Shown here: in pieces, positions 24,637 through 33,815 of the stretch
Layout: each line of letters begins with the position of its first letter
Numbering within the stretch: the stretch's first letter is position 1
Source: Lachnospiraceae bacterium
Lineage (GTDB): Bacteria; Bacillota; Clostridia; Lachnospirales; Lachnospiraceae
Length of the DNA stretch: 56,110 bases
Reading direction: 5' to 3'
Assembly (NCBI GenBank): GCA_017520155.1
Contig: JAFXGR010000060.1
Span: 1 to 56,110, forward strand
Made by a program: the position numbers and the translations under genes
Notes under the pieces: model-generated
Seen by the model: the letters and a program-made list of their open reading frames with translations, nothing else
What the model was told of the DNA's origin: nothing
Database searches by the model: none

Positions 24637-26607
24637 TTATTCAGCATTTGCGATGGTAGCGTAAAGAACTGCGTCTTCGAACTCCCAATAGCTACTCTGA
24701 TCATATCCTTCCAACCAATCTGCATGAACTGTGTAGTAAATGTTAGAATACAGCGGAACGTCAGGAAGAAGTTCATTCCAACGATCCATAAACTGCTGCC
24801 ACATATCCAAATAAGTTGCATCATCACCTGCTTCTACACCATATACCATGTCCCAAGCAAGGGTAGCAAGCTTTTCATCTTTAATAAAGTTGTTATTGTA
24901 AGTACCCATGTACTCATCTTTCATGCTCATTTCATAAGCCTGGCTGTACAGCTGTGTAAATCCTGTAGCAAGGTTGAACATACCGTAAGTAGGAACTCCG
25001 TATTTTGCATCTACAGAAGCATCACGATACATATAGTTCAAAAGATCTGTAAAGGACATAACTGTCTGCTCAATTACCATACCGGCATCAGCAGTCTGCT
25101 GTCCGTTAGCAAGCATAACAACTAAAAGTTCAGATACAGGGTTGTCTTCAGAAGAAGACCACATAATGTGAAGAGGCATTAAGATACGTCCATCAGGAAG
25201 TGTTACATTTAATGCATATGTTCCTGCTTCTTCAGCAGTAACTTCTTTATAACGTGTTCCTGTTCCGGAGTACTCGCTTCCGTCTGCGTTTAATACCCAT
25301 CCGTCTGCTTCTAATAATTCAATAGCTTTTGCAGGGTCATAGGAGTAAGAATCAATATTGTCTGCAAAGAATTCCTGAGAATCCTGATACATCCACATGC
25401 AAAGGCCATAAGGTCCGTCTACTACAGAACCGTATCCTGCACAGAACTGATTTGCAAACTCATTACGATCTAATAAATAAGCTACTGCCTGACGAACAGC
25501 GGGGAACTGAGTAGGACCGAAGTCACAAGCAAACTGAAGTTTGCCGTATCCGTTACGTTCAAAGTCTACATAAGTAAATCCGCCTGCATCTACTAAGTCA
25601 AGGGCAGGGTTAATTTCAAGATTTCCATCTGTTAATGTATCAAGAAGGTCTACTGCTCCTGTCTTTAAAGAGTCAATTGCTGTAGCAGATTCTGTTTTTA
25701 CAATAACTAAAGTTTCGATAGTAGGTTTCTGTCCTTCGAAGTTACCTGCATAGTTAGGGTTGATTACAAGTTCAGCCTGAAGTGTTCCTGTATCTACCTT
25801 CTTGATCTGGTAAGGTCCTGCAGAAACACGTCCTTCATAAATGAAACGGCTTGCATTGATATCATCTGCATTTAACTCACCACCGTCAAGGTATACACCT
25901 TCTCCGTCATCTTTTACTGTTAATGTAGCATTAGGAGCGTACATAGGAAGATATAAAGGAGAAAGATCTGCGTAGCTTAACTCATAGAAGTAAGGAAGAT
26001 ATTCAGGTACGATTGTAATTGCATAGGTATAATCATCTAAAAGACGAAGACCGCTGATTACATTAGATTCACCACTCTGATATTCAGCACTTCCTACTAC
26101 ACTGTCAGCTACAACTCCTGCTGCTGCCTCTAAAGTAGCAGGTGAGTAAGCAACTAATGCATAAGCAACATAGTCAGCTGCTGTAATCGGTTCACCGTTG
26201 TTATAAGTTAAACCTTCTTTAATCTTAACGGTAAAAGTTTTGGATCCATCTTCATTTTCAGTAGATTCAATGTCACCATCTACAACTGTAGAGTTAACTA
26301 ACATTGCACCTTGCTGATCAAAAGTAATAACATTATAGTCATTAATTAAATCACGGATTTTTTTGTCGCTGGCATTGTTTGTCCACCATGCATTTCCTAA
26401 GTCACCACTGATTTCTGTAGTAGAACCATAAATCAGACGGTTAGGACGGCTAGCTGCTTCTTCTGCTGCAGCTTCTTCTGTTGCAGCTTCAGTACTGTCT
26501 GCTGCAGTAGTACTGCTCTCCGGTGCATTCTGTGCTGTTCCGCCACAGGCAACCAAAGATACGGCCATTGCTGCTACAAGCAACATAGACACTAATTTCT
26601 TTTTCAT
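24637..26607 (-). CDS. oppA: Oligopeptide-binding lipoprotein OppA
   Basis: 656 residues, larger than the usual 540. Lipobox LVACGGT gives a lipidated Cys21. A short Ala/Glu/Thr-rich tether follows (SSTTAADSTEAATEEAAAEE). The family 5 solute-binding fold is seen in VKIKEGLTYNNGEPITAADYVAY-like and YLLDRNEFANQFCAGYG-like segments. It captures peptides outside the cell for the OppBCDF pore. The extra length may relate to the unusual extracellular domain in OppC. GGAGG lies 6 nt before the ATG. Confidence 0.94.
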   Translation of the reverse strand: MKKKLVSMLLVAAMAVSLVACGGTAQNAPESSTTAADSTEAATEEAAAEEAASRPNRLIYGSTTEISGDLGNAWWTNNASDKKIRDLINDYNVITFDQQGAMLVNSTVVDGDIESTENEDGSKTFTVKIKEGLTYNNGEPITAADYVAYALVAYSPATLEAAAGVVADSVVGSAEYQSGESNVISGLRLLDDYTYAITIVPEYLPYFYELSYADLSPLYLPMYAPNATLTVKDDGEGVYLDGGELNADDINASRFIYEGRVSAGPYQIKKVDTGTLQAELVINPNYAGNFEGQKPTIETLVIVKTESATAIDSLKTGAVDLLDTLTDGNLEINPALDLVDAGGFTYVDFERNGYGKLQFACDFGPTQFPAVRQAVAYLLDRNEFANQFCAGYGSVVDGPYGLCMWMYQDSQEFFADNIDSYSYDPAKAIELLEADGWVLNADGSEYSGTGTRYKEVTAEEAGTYALNVTLPDGRILMPLHIMWSSSEDNPVSELLVVMLANGQQTADAGMVIEQTVMSFTDLLNYMYRDASVDAKYGVPTYGMFNLATGFTQLYSQAYEMSMKDEYMGTYNNNFIKDEKLATLAWDMVYGVEAGDDATYLDMWQQFMDRWNELLPDVPLYSNIYYTVHADWLEGYDQSSYWEFEDAVLYATIANAE

Positions 26608-26846
26608 TTTTTACCTCCATTCTTTTGTCTTTTTAAGACACATTTATGACATATCTTTTACACAATGTCTTTTCAAGAATATCATATTTCCTTTTTCTTG
26701 TAAAGATTTAAGAGTAACCGTTTTTCTCCAATTTTAAAAAATCTGAATTAGATAACTATAATCTGTTAACTAAATCAATAGAGAAAAGACCATCTGATTC
26801 TCACATTAAAAATACATATGTTTGTCCATCAAAGACACGCACTATC

Positions 26847-26874
26847 ATTTTACATAAAACTGTTTATTTGTCAA
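26847..26874 (-). promoter_or_regulatory. Candidate promoter of the opp operon
   Basis: Minus strand -35 TTGACA (26869-26874), 16-nt spacer, -10 TAAAAT (26847-26852). The leader would be about 235 nt. The 438-bp gap 26608-27045 holds this promoter, the divergent promoter at 26957-26985 and otherwise AT-rich DNA with no gene. Confidence 0.5.
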
Positions 26875-26956
26875 TGTTCTACAACATTCTTTTCCATTTT
26901 TTCTTTTTTTCTGCTTATTCACCAAATTTACTTTATTAATTATTCCTTTATTTTCT

Positions 26957-26985
26957 TTGAATATTCCGAAGAATAGTGATATATT
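26957..26985 (+). promoter_or_regulatory. Promoter of the bacteriohemerythrin gene
   Basis: -35 TTGAAT, 17-nt spacer, -10 TATATT, about 60 nt before the start codon. Confidence 0.55.
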
Positions 26986-27045
26986 AATTTTATTATCTGA
27001 TTATAATAATGTAGATTTAATACTAACGTTTTAAGGAGGAATCAT

Positions 27046-27939
27046 ATGAAAAATACAGAGTCTTTAACCTGGGATCCTCGACTAAATTTAGGAATCGAAG
27101 AATTAGACAAGGATCACCAGCGATTATTTTCCATTATCCGCAAAATCCTTCTTCTTTCCGAGGAAAAAGATGATGAAAAAGTTATTCATGCCGCCAAGGA
27201 AGGGATTAAATTTTTTATTTCCTACACTTTAACCCATTTTGGTCGAGAAGAAAAATATATGCTGGACCATGGTTATCCGGAATATAAGCTTCATAAGGGA
27301 ATGCATGATGATCTAAAAAACAATGTTCTTCCTGCCCTAAAGGAGGATTTGGAAAAAAACGAATATAATCTTGACAGCATCCGCCATTTTTTAGGGGTTT
27401 GTGTAGGCTGGCTGTCCACCCACATTATGATAGTGGATCAAACCATTATGCATCATGATAAATATCAGCGTATGGACTTAAATTTTAGCCAGGTTTCCGA
27501 TTCTTTAAATGAGATAATGAAACAGGTAATTCATAATCTTTATCATATGGAAGCTCAGCTTATCAGTGATCACTATACCGGATGGGATTTTGGAAAAGCC
27601 TTATTTTATGAATTGACTTATATTACTCAGGAAAAGAAAGCCATTCACCTTTTATTTACTATTGAACAAAAGGGAGTGTTTACTCTTGCCAGCCAAAGAA
27701 CAGGAACAGAAATTAAAAAAGTAGATCCCTATCTTCTTGCCCTGATTAAGGAAATTCTTTCCAGTATGACCCAGCAGATTGCCTACTATCTTAAGTTAAG
27801 CGGAGAATATAAACAAAGAAGTGGAGCCATGCTGGAAAGCAGTGAAGTAGAGTCTATCTTTCTTAATAAGCATCTTACCTACAGTTCCCTGTTTAATACC
27901 CCTGTAGGAAAGCTGGCCTTTTCCATTTACGAACGTTAA
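27046..27939 (+). CDS. Bacteriohemerythrin with an extra C-terminal domain
   Basis: 297 residues, about twice a simple bacteriohemerythrin. Residues 1-140 form the hemerythrin domain. The diiron ligands are visible as His24 (DKDHQRLF), His-x3-Glu (THFGREEKYM), His-x3-His (YKLHKGMHDD) and a later HIMIVDQTI, the site for reversible O2 or NO binding. Residues 190-297 are a second alpha/beta domain ending NTPVGKLAFSIYER; it may resemble CheX/CheC-like phosphatases, but this is weak. AAGGAGG precedes the ATG. It likely serves oxygen or nitric oxide sensing in this anaerobe. A link to the nearby chemoreceptors or the nitrate pathway is possible. Confidence 0.88.
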   Translation: MKNTESLTWDPRLNLGIEELDKDHQRLFSIIRKILLLSEEKDDEKVIHAAKEGIKFFISYTLTHFGREEKYMLDHGYPEYKLHKGMHDDLKNNVLPALKEDLEKNEYNLDSIRHFLGVCVGWLSTHIMIVDQTIMHHDKYQRMDLNFSQVSDSLNEIMKQVIHNLYHMEAQLISDHYTGWDFGKALFYELTYITQEKKAIHLLFTIEQKGVFTLASQRTGTEIKKVDPYLLALIKEILSSMTQQIAYYLKLSGEYKQRSGAMLESSEVESIFLNKHLTYSSLFNTPVGKLAFSIYER

Positions 27940-27992
27940 TGATTATCCCTAAGGGATATTCCCGACGTAAGAATAATTTTTATTCTGCATAA

Positions 27993-28032
27993 AAAAAGAA
28001 GCCCTTGAACACTATCTTCCGGGCTTCTTTTT
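27993..28032. terminator. Bidirectional terminator
   Basis: Stem AAAAAGAAGCCC / GGGCTTCTTTTT with a 16-nt loop, between the convergent hemerythrin and AI-2E transporter genes. Confidence 0.85.
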
Positions 28033-28053
28033 CTTTATTTTCTTTTACTCTCT

Positions 28054-29181
28054 TTACTGTTCTTCCAATTCTTCCTTTATTTCTACCATATCCTTTTTCA
28101 TACTGCTTAAAATAGCAAGACTTACCGGGAAGAGAAACATACCGATAATGCCCAGAACTTTCAGTCCCACATAAAGAGAGATTAAGGTGGCTAACGGATG
28201 AAGACCAATCTGCTTACCTACCAGCTTTGGCTCCAGAATATTACGAATAATGGTAATCACCAGATAGATCACCAGTATTCCCACTCCCAGGGAAATATTT
28301 CCTGTAACCAAAAGAATTACTCCCCAGGGCATCAATATTCCTCCCGTGCCAAGAACCGGAAGGATATCAAAAATTCCGATTAAAGTTCCCCAGATTACGG
28401 CATAGGGAATACCCAGGATTTTTAATCCTAAGGATAATTCCACGCAAGTTAAACAAAAAAGGAAAAAATAAGATCTCACATAGACCAGCAAAGTGTTTTT
28501 TACGTATCCTTTTCCTATTTCTATTTTCCCTCTGTATTCCTTAGGAATCATCTGATAGAAAAAGGAAATAATTTTATCGTAATCCAGCATAAAGAAGAAG
28601 CTGGAAACAATGCAGATAATCAACTTAATAATCAGACCGGGAATTCCTGCCAATCCACTGGTAAGCTTTCCTACCGCATTCATGGAAAAATTGGAAATAA
28701 AATTACCTACAGTTTTCAAAAAATTGTTAAGAATCATATCAATTTTGGCGGCTACTTCCACATCCGCAAATTCCACTCTTTGCCGTATGGTATTTAGAAA
28801 ACCATTAATAAAAGGAAGAATCTCATTTTGATAAATGGTGGGAGCTATTTCCAAAAAGTTTAAAAACAAATTGAAGGTTTTAATTCCTACGTAAGCAATC
28901 AAGAGAAAAATCCCTGCAAAAAATATCACGCCCACGATTACGGCAATCTGACGTTTCCACCTTGTTCCCTGCTCCCACATTCCGGATATTTTCTTTACCG
29001 GAAACTGAAGAATACTGGCAAAAATAAAGGCCAAAATAAAGGGAATTAAGATGGGTACCAGATATTTTACCACCAATAATACAATACAGATAATAATGGC
29101 GTAAAAAATAGTATTAATAATAAATTTTTTCTTCTTGTCTATGTTCAACTGCTTGTCCTCTTTTTCTTTTTTCCTTCTCAT
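28054..29181 (-). CDS. AI-2E family (YtvI/PerM-like) membrane transporter
   Basis: 375 residues. A lysine-rich N-terminus is followed by an early pair of helices with VPILIPFILAFIFASIL, a long soluble-looking middle, and four to five C-terminal helices with the family motif ILPVLGTGGILMPWG and EPKLVGKQIGLHPLATLIS. The family (UPF0118) includes the proposed autoinducer-2 exporter TqsA and Na+/H+ antiporters. The substrate here cannot be told. The start has only a weak ribosome site. It stands alone between terminators. Confidence 0.9.
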   Translation of the reverse strand: MRRKKEKEDKQLNIDKKKKFIINTIFYAIIICIVLLVVKYLVPILIPFILAFIFASILQFPVKKISGMWEQGTRWKRQIAVIVGVIFFAGIFLLIAYVGIKTFNLFLNFLEIAPTIYQNEILPFINGFLNTIRQRVEFADVEVAAKIDMILNNFLKTVGNFISNFSMNAVGKLTSGLAGIPGLIIKLIICIVSSFFFMLDYDKIISFFYQMIPKEYRGKIEIGKGYVKNTLLVYVRSYFFLFCLTCVELSLGLKILGIPYAVIWGTLIGIFDILPVLGTGGILMPWGVILLVTGNISLGVGILVIYLVITIIRNILEPKLVGKQIGLHPLATLISLYVGLKVLGIIGMFLFPVSLAILSSMKKDMVEIKEELEEQ

Positions 29182-29254
29182 ATTCTACCATAAAATACTC
29201 TGTTTCCATAGCAGTTTTTCCAAAAAGATCTTCCTTTAATCTTTCTTTCAGATC

Positions 29255-29289
29255 GTAAAAAAGCGATATCCTTTTAAGACATCGCTTTT
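29255..29289 (-). terminator. Terminator after nifU
   Basis: Stem AAGCGAT / ATCGCTT with a 13-nt loop and six T on the minus strand, 16 nt after the nifU stop. Confidence 0.82.
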
Positions 29290-29304
29290 ATCTTTCCTTA
29301 TGAT

Positions 29305-29748
29305 TTATTCTTCTTCCTCTTCTCCATGATCATGCTCATGAATATCTGCTACAGGCTCCTTCAATCCTTCAAATTCCAGATTATTTTTCTTGGCATAATC
29401 CCAAAGAGCTGCATGAACTGCCTCTTCTGCCAATAAGGAACAGTGAACCTTTACCGGAGGAAGTCCGTCTAAGGCTTCACATACTGCCTTATTTGTCATC
29501 TTTAACGCTTCTTCTACGGTTTTTCCTTTAATCAATTCTGTAGCCATACTGCTGGTAGCCACTGCTGCACCGCAGCCAAAGGTTTTAAATTTTACATCCT
29601 GAATCACCTGGTTCTCATCAATATCCAGAAAGATTCTCATAATATCTCCACATTTTGCATTTCCCACAGTTCCTACACCGCTGGCATTCTCCAACTCTCC
29701 CATATTTCTGGGATTCATAAAATGATCCATAACTTTTTCTGTATACAT
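29305..29748 (-). CDS. nifU: Iron-sulfur cluster scaffold protein (NifU/IscU-type)
   Basis: 147 residues. The three scaffold cysteines are in GNAKCGD, TFGCGAA and KVHCSLLAEEA, in the usual order and spacing, with the conserved Asp of KCGD. The C-terminus has a His/Glu-rich tail (DIHEHDHGEEEEE) that could bind metal. It assembles Fe-S clusters with sulfur from NifS. GGAGG precedes the ATG, 19 nt after nifS. It is the clostridial NifU/IscU form without the ferredoxin and C-terminal Nfu domains. Confidence 0.95.
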   Translation of the reverse strand: MYTEKVMDHFMNPRNMGELENASGVGTVGNAKCGDIMRIFLDIDENQVIQDVKFKTFGCGAAVATSSMATELIKGKTVEEALKMTNKAVCEALDGLPPVKVHCSLLAEEAVHAALWDYAKKNNLEFEGLKEPVADIHEHDHGEEEEE

Positions 29749-29767
29749 AATGTTCTATCCTCCATTT

Positions 29768-30949
29768 TTACTGTTGTTCTTTAATAAAATCTTCATAAAG
29801 GGGAGACATCTCCCTTAATCTTTGTACAATTGTCTTTAATTTTTCTACTACATAATCCATTTCTTCTCTCGTATTTTCCTCTGAAAGTGTTAAACGAAGA
29901 GAACCGTGAGCAATTTCATGAGGCAGCCCAATAGCCAATAATACATGAGAAGGATCCAAAGAACCTGAAGTACATGCAGAACCGCTGCTTCCGCAGATCC
30001 CTGCCTGCTCTAATAAAATTAACAGAGCCTCTCCTTCAATAAATCGGAAAGAGAAGTTTGTATTGTTAGGTAATCGTAATTCTCTGTGACCGTTTAACTT
30101 TGTATAAGGAATTTCTTTTAACATCTTCTCAATGAGATAATCTCTTAAAGCAACTTTAGCTGCAATTCTTTCCTGATATTCTGCCATGGCGATCTCTACA
30201 GCTTTTCCCATTCCTACAATCCCCGGTACATTATTTGTTCCGGCACGCTTTCTTCTTTCCTGTGCACCACCGTGAATAAAGGCTCCTGCACGGATTCCTT
30301 TTTTCATATATAAGATTCCGATTCCCTTAGGACCGTTAATCTTATGACCACTGGCACTTAACATATCGATATTCATTTCCTTTACATCAATGGGAATCTG
30401 GGTAAAGGCCTGCACTGCATCAGTATGGAATAATACCTTATGCTCCTTCGCCAGCTCTCCAATTTCCTTTAAGGGCTGAAGAGAACCGATCTCATTATTT
30501 GCAGCCATGATAGAAATCAAAATAGTGTCAGGACGAATAGCTGCCTTTAATTCTTCCAGCTTAATAATTCCGTCTTCATCCACACCTACATAAGTTACCT
30601 CATATCCTTTTTTCTCAAGATATTTACAGGTGTGTAAAATTGCATGATGTTCAATGGTAGAGGTTATGATATGCTTACCCTTAGAGGCATAAGCTTCTGC
30701 TGTGGAAATCAAGGCCCAGTTATCACTTTCTGTTCCTCCTGCCGTAAAATAAATCTCCGCAGGATCTGCATTTATTGCCTTAGCAATAACCTCTCTGCTT
30801 TCTTCTACCACATTCTTTGCATCTCTGGCAATGCTGTAAAAGGCAGAAGGATTACCAAAATTCTCGGTAAAATAAGGAAGCATTTCCTGTAATACGCGAG
30901 GATCTACTTTTGTTGTTGCTGCATGATCTAAATATATTAATTTATCCAT
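29768..30949 (-). CDS. nifS: Cysteine desulfurase
   Basis: 393 residues. A PLP-dependent group I desulfurase: YLDHAATTKVDP at the start, the PLP lysine in SASGHKINGPKGIG, and the mobile catalytic loop GSSGSACTSGSLDPSHVL carrying the active Cys. It supplies sulfur for the scaffold encoded 19 nt downstream. The large number of Fe-S proteins in the nitrate/Asr cluster gives an obvious demand. GGAGG lies 5 nt before the ATG. Confidence 0.97.
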   Translation of the reverse strand: MDKLIYLDHAATTKVDPRVLQEMLPYFTENFGNPSAFYSIARDAKNVVEESREVIAKAINADPAEIYFTAGGTESDNWALISTAEAYASKGKHIITSTIEHHAILHTCKYLEKKGYEVTYVGVDEDGIIKLEELKAAIRPDTILISIMAANNEIGSLQPLKEIGELAKEHKVLFHTDAVQAFTQIPIDVKEMNIDMLSASGHKINGPKGIGILYMKKGIRAGAFIHGGAQERRKRAGTNNVPGIVGMGKAVEIAMAEYQERIAAKVALRDYLIEKMLKEIPYTKLNGHRELRLPNNTNFSFRFIEGEALLILLEQAGICGSSGSACTSGSLDPSHVLLAIGLPHEIAHGSLRLTLSEENTREEMDYVVEKLKTIVQRLREMSPLYEDFIKEQQ

Positions 30950-30982
30950 TTGACTCCTCCAAAATTATGTTGTCTGTCATTA

Positions 30983-31067
30983 CTGCAGGCATCTCCTGCA
31001 GCTTTCATATATTGTTTTCTCTTATTTTATCAAGAAGCTGTGTTCCTAGCATATATAATAGGAACAC
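30983..31067 (-). other. Two hairpins in the nifS leader
   Basis: GTGTTCCTA / TAGGAACAC (31040-31067) and CTGCAGG / CCTGCAG (30983-31001) are perfect inverted repeats in the roughly 150-nt leader between promoter and start codon. They could be an operator and an mRNA stem. No known riboswitch fits. This explains most of the 383-bp gap 30950-31332, together with the two promoters. Confidence 0.5.
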
Positions 31068-31109
31068 CTTTTCCTGCATAAGAAGTTTCCTTATCATTTC
31101 TACTCTCTT

Positions 31110-31138
31110 AGTATATTTTTATTTTTGACATATGTCAA
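31110..31138 (-). promoter_or_regulatory. Strong nifSU promoter with palindrome over the -35
   Basis: Minus strand TTGACA (31133-31138), 17-nt spacer, TATACT (31110-31115). The -35 is half of the perfect 14-bp palindrome TTGACATATGTCAA (31125-31138), a likely repressor site. Confidence 0.7.
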
Positions 31139-31260
31139 GTATATCTTTCTTTTTTTATTCACAGATTAAGATTTTTGTATTGTGATTATCATCAAAAAGT
31201 CAGATAATATTTTTTTATAAGAAAAAATACCTGAAGATGTCTTTAATATAAGGGAAATAG

Positions 31261-31307
31261 TTGAAAAAAATTTTATTTTCATCTAAAATATAAGTAACGT
31301 TTTAGAT
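31261..31307 (+). promoter_or_regulatory. Promoter and dyad of the DHH phosphoesterase gene
   Basis: -35 TTGAAA (31261-31266), 17-nt spacer, -10 TAAAAT (31284-31289). The dyad ATCTAAAA / TTTTAGAT (31281-31288, 31300-31307) overlaps the -10. Confidence 0.5.
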
Positions 31308-31338
31308 AACTGAAGAAGATAAAGAGAGGGATATGAAT

Positions 31339-32265
31339 ATGAGATTGATTACACGTTCTGATTTTGATGGTCTTGCCTGCGGTGCCTTATTAAAGGAAGC
31401 CGGTATTATTGATTCCTGGAAGTTTGCTCATCCCAAGGATATTCAGGATGGATTAGTTGAAGTAACGGAAAATGACTGTCTTGCCAATGTTCCCTTCGTT
31501 GAGGGCTGCGGTTTATGGTTTGATCATCATTCCAGCGAGCATGAACGTCTTGCTTTGGAAGGAAAATATAAGGGAGAAAGCCGACTCACTCCTTCCTGCG
31601 CAAGAATTATCTACGAATATTACGGTGGAAGGGAAAGATTTCCTCAGTTTGATGATTTAATGGAGGCAGTAGACAAGGTAGACTCCGGTAATCTCACCAT
31701 TGATGAGGTATTAAATCCCAAGGGTTGGATTCTTCTTGGTTTTATTATGGATCCCAGAACCGGTCTTGGAAGATGGAGACAGTTTACCATTCCCAATTAT
31801 CGTTTAATGGAAGAGCTTATTGATGCCTGCCGTACCATGACTACAGAAGAAATTTTAAAGCTTCCTGATGTGGTGGAACGTATTGATGTTTATTTTGAAC
31901 AGACTGCTAAGTTTAAGGAAATGGTAGAGGCCCACACCCGTGTAGAGGGAAATGTGATCATCTCCGATTTACGTGGTGTAGACCCCATTTATTCCGGTAA
32001 TCGTTTTATGATTTACAGCATGTATCCTGAGCAAAATATTTCTGCCTGGATTGTCAGCGGTAAAGGAGGCGAAGGCTGCAGTGCTGCTGTAGGCTACAGT
32101 ATTCTGAATAAAACCGCTACTGTAGATGTAGGAAGCCTTATGTTAAAATATGGCGGCGGCGGTCACAAGAAGGTGGGAACCTGCCAATTCAGTAATGAAA
32201 ATATGGAGCAGGATCTTCCTAAGATGCTGGAAGAACTGATTTCCTTATCCAACGAAAATAAGTAA
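31339..32265 (+). CDS. DHH/DHHA1-family phosphoesterase (exopolyphosphatase-like)
   Basis: 308 residues from the second ATG at 31339, which lies 8 nt after GAGAGGG; the ATG at 31333 is too close to that site. The DHH-type motifs are RSDFDGLACG at the N-terminus (Asp pair), WFDHHSSEH (DHH), and the DHHA1 end motif GGGGHKKVGTCQF. The family includes exopolyphosphatases, oligoribonucleases and cyclic dinucleotide hydrolases; a standalone protein like this is usually annotated exopolyphosphatase. The substrate is not decided by sequence. It is transcribed alone. Confidence 0.9.
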   Translation: MRLITRSDFDGLACGALLKEAGIIDSWKFAHPKDIQDGLVEVTENDCLANVPFVEGCGLWFDHHSSEHERLALEGKYKGESRLTPSCARIIYEYYGGRERFPQFDDLMEAVDKVDSGNLTIDEVLNPKGWILLGFIMDPRTGLGRWRQFTIPNYRLMEELIDACRTMTTEEILKLPDVVERIDVYFEQTAKFKEMVEAHTRVEGNVIISDLRGVDPIYSGNRFMIYSMYPEQNISAWIVSGKGGEGCSAAVGYSILNKTATVDVGSLMLKYGGGGHKKVGTCQFSNENMEQDLPKMLEELISLSNENK

Positions 32266-32280
32266 TACTAAATCTCCAAT

Positions 32281-32318
32281 AAAAAATCTGCTTAGCCTTT
32301 ATGCTAAGCAGATTTTTT
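32281..32318. terminator. Bidirectional terminator
   Basis: 16-bp perfect stem AAAAAATCTGCTTAGC with its complement and a 6-nt loop, between the convergent phosphoesterase gene and metQ. Confidence 0.94.
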
Positions 32319-32319
32319 A

Positions 32320-33129
32320 TTAGAACACAGGGACAACTGCTCCTGCGTATGTTGCTTCAATATAATCCTCTACTTCATCAGATAAAATAGCATCTACCAA
32401 TGCTTTTGTTTTTTCACTGTTTTCTTCTCCTGCCCTTACCGCAATAATATTTCCATAGGTCTGAGCGGCTAAAGACTGGGCAGATTCTACTGCAATTGCA
32501 TCGGCTAAAGTATAGCCTGCTTCCTGAGCATAATTTCCATTAATGGCTGCCACGTCTACATCAGGAAGAACTCGGGGAATCTGTGCAGCTTCCAATTCAA
32601 CAATTTCCAAGTTCAGCGGATTTTCCACGATATCTACAATAGTGGCTGTAATTCCTGCACCTTCTTTTAAGGTAATAAGGCCTTCTGCTTCTAACAGTAA
32701 TAAAGCTCTGGCTTCATTGGTGGTATCATTGGGAACTGCAATTTTTGCTCCTTCTGTTAACTGATCCAAAGAAGCAGTTCTTCCGGGATAAATACCAAAG
32801 GGTTCAAAGTGAACATTAGCTGCACTTACCAGATCAGTTCCGTTTTCTGCATTAAAGTTTTCTAAGTAAGGAAGATGCTGGAAATAGTTAGCATCAATTT
32901 CTCCATCCTGAAGAGCAGTGTTGGGAAGAACGTAATCATTATACTCAATGACTTCAAGAGTATATCCCTCTTCTGCCAGTTCTGCCTTTACGATTTCCAA
33001 AATTTCTGCATGAGGTGTGGGACTTGCCCCAATTTTAATCACCTTGTCATTTCCGCCCTTTGCTCCGCAGCCTGCTAATACTGCTGCAGTTAAAATAAGT
33101 CCTGTAAGTCCTATTCTGAATTTTTTCAT
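32320..33129 (-). CDS. metQ: Methionine-binding lipoprotein MetQ
   Basis: 269 residues. Lipobox LAGCGAK. The NlpA/MetQ family motifs are KIGASPTPHAEIL, VIEYNDYVLPNTALQDGEIDANYFQH and the NGNYAQEAG loop. It binds L- or D-methionine (or a related amino acid) outside the cell for MetNI. AAGGAG precedes the ATG. It is last of the metNIQ operon. Confidence 0.94.
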   Translation of the reverse strand: MKKFRIGLTGLILTAAVLAGCGAKGGNDKVIKIGASPTPHAEILEIVKAELAEEGYTLEVIEYNDYVLPNTALQDGEIDANYFQHLPYLENFNAENGTDLVSAANVHFEPFGIYPGRTASLDQLTEGAKIAVPNDTTNEARALLLLEAEGLITLKEGAGITATIVDIVENPLNLEIVELEAAQIPRVLPDVDVAAINGNYAQEAGYTLADAIAVESAQSLAAQTYGNIIAVRAGEENSEKTKALVDAILSDEVEDYIEATYAGAVVPVF

Positions 33130-33155
33130 TTTCTTTTCTCCTTTTAATTATATTT

Positions 33156-33815
33156 TTATTTCAAACGCTTGTCTGATTTTATAACAATACGATTTCCCAG
33201 CTCCTGAAAAATCTGAACAATAATAATTAACAATACTACCGTAACCGTCATCATTCCTCCCTGATAACGATAGTAGCCGTAATTAATGGCAATGGCTCCC
33301 AGTCCTCCGCCGCCTACAAAGCCTGCCATGGCAGAGTATCCCAAAATTGTTGCCACCGCAATGGTCATTCCTGACAGAAGAGAAGGCTTTGCCTCAGGAA
33401 GAAGCACCTTTGTTACAATCTGCAGCTTAGAACAGCCCATGGCCTTTGCTGCTTCAATTACCCCTTCTTCCACCTCTCGAAGAGAAGACTCCACCATACG
33501 GGCGATAAAGGGAGCTGCTGCTACCACTAAGGGTACAATAGTGGCATTGGAGCCAATGGTGGTCCCTACCACAAATCTTGTTACCGGAAGAATAAATACC
33601 AGTAAAATTAAAAAAGGAACGGAACGAATACTGTTAATCACAAATCCCAGTACCATATTCACTGTTTTATTGGGAAAAATTCCCTTTTGGTCTGTTCCGT
33701 ATACTAACACTCCCAAAGGTACTCCCAAAACATAGGCTATGGCAGTGGAAACAAGAGTCATATATATGGTTTCCCAGCATCCTTGTACTAATAATTCCAC
33801 TAATTTTCCATCCAT
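33156..33815 (-). CDS. metI: Methionine ABC permease MetI
   Basis: 219 residues with five membrane helices, as usual. The conserved LGFVINSIRSVPFLILLV and the EAA-type loop EEGVIEAAKAMGCSKLQIVTKVLLPEAKPSLLSG are present. The start codon follows the metN stop directly (TAA-ATG), so translation is coupled. Confidence 0.95.
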   Translation of the reverse strand: MDGKLVELLVQGCWETIYMTLVSTAIAYVLGVPLGVLVYGTDQKGIFPNKTVNMVLGFVINSIRSVPFLILLVFILPVTRFVVGTTIGSNATIVPLVVAAAPFIARMVESSLREVEEGVIEAAKAMGCSKLQIVTKVLLPEAKPSLLSGMTIAVATILGYSAMAGFVGGGGLGAIAINYGYYRYQGGMMTVTVVLLIIIVQIFQELGNRIVIKSDKRLK

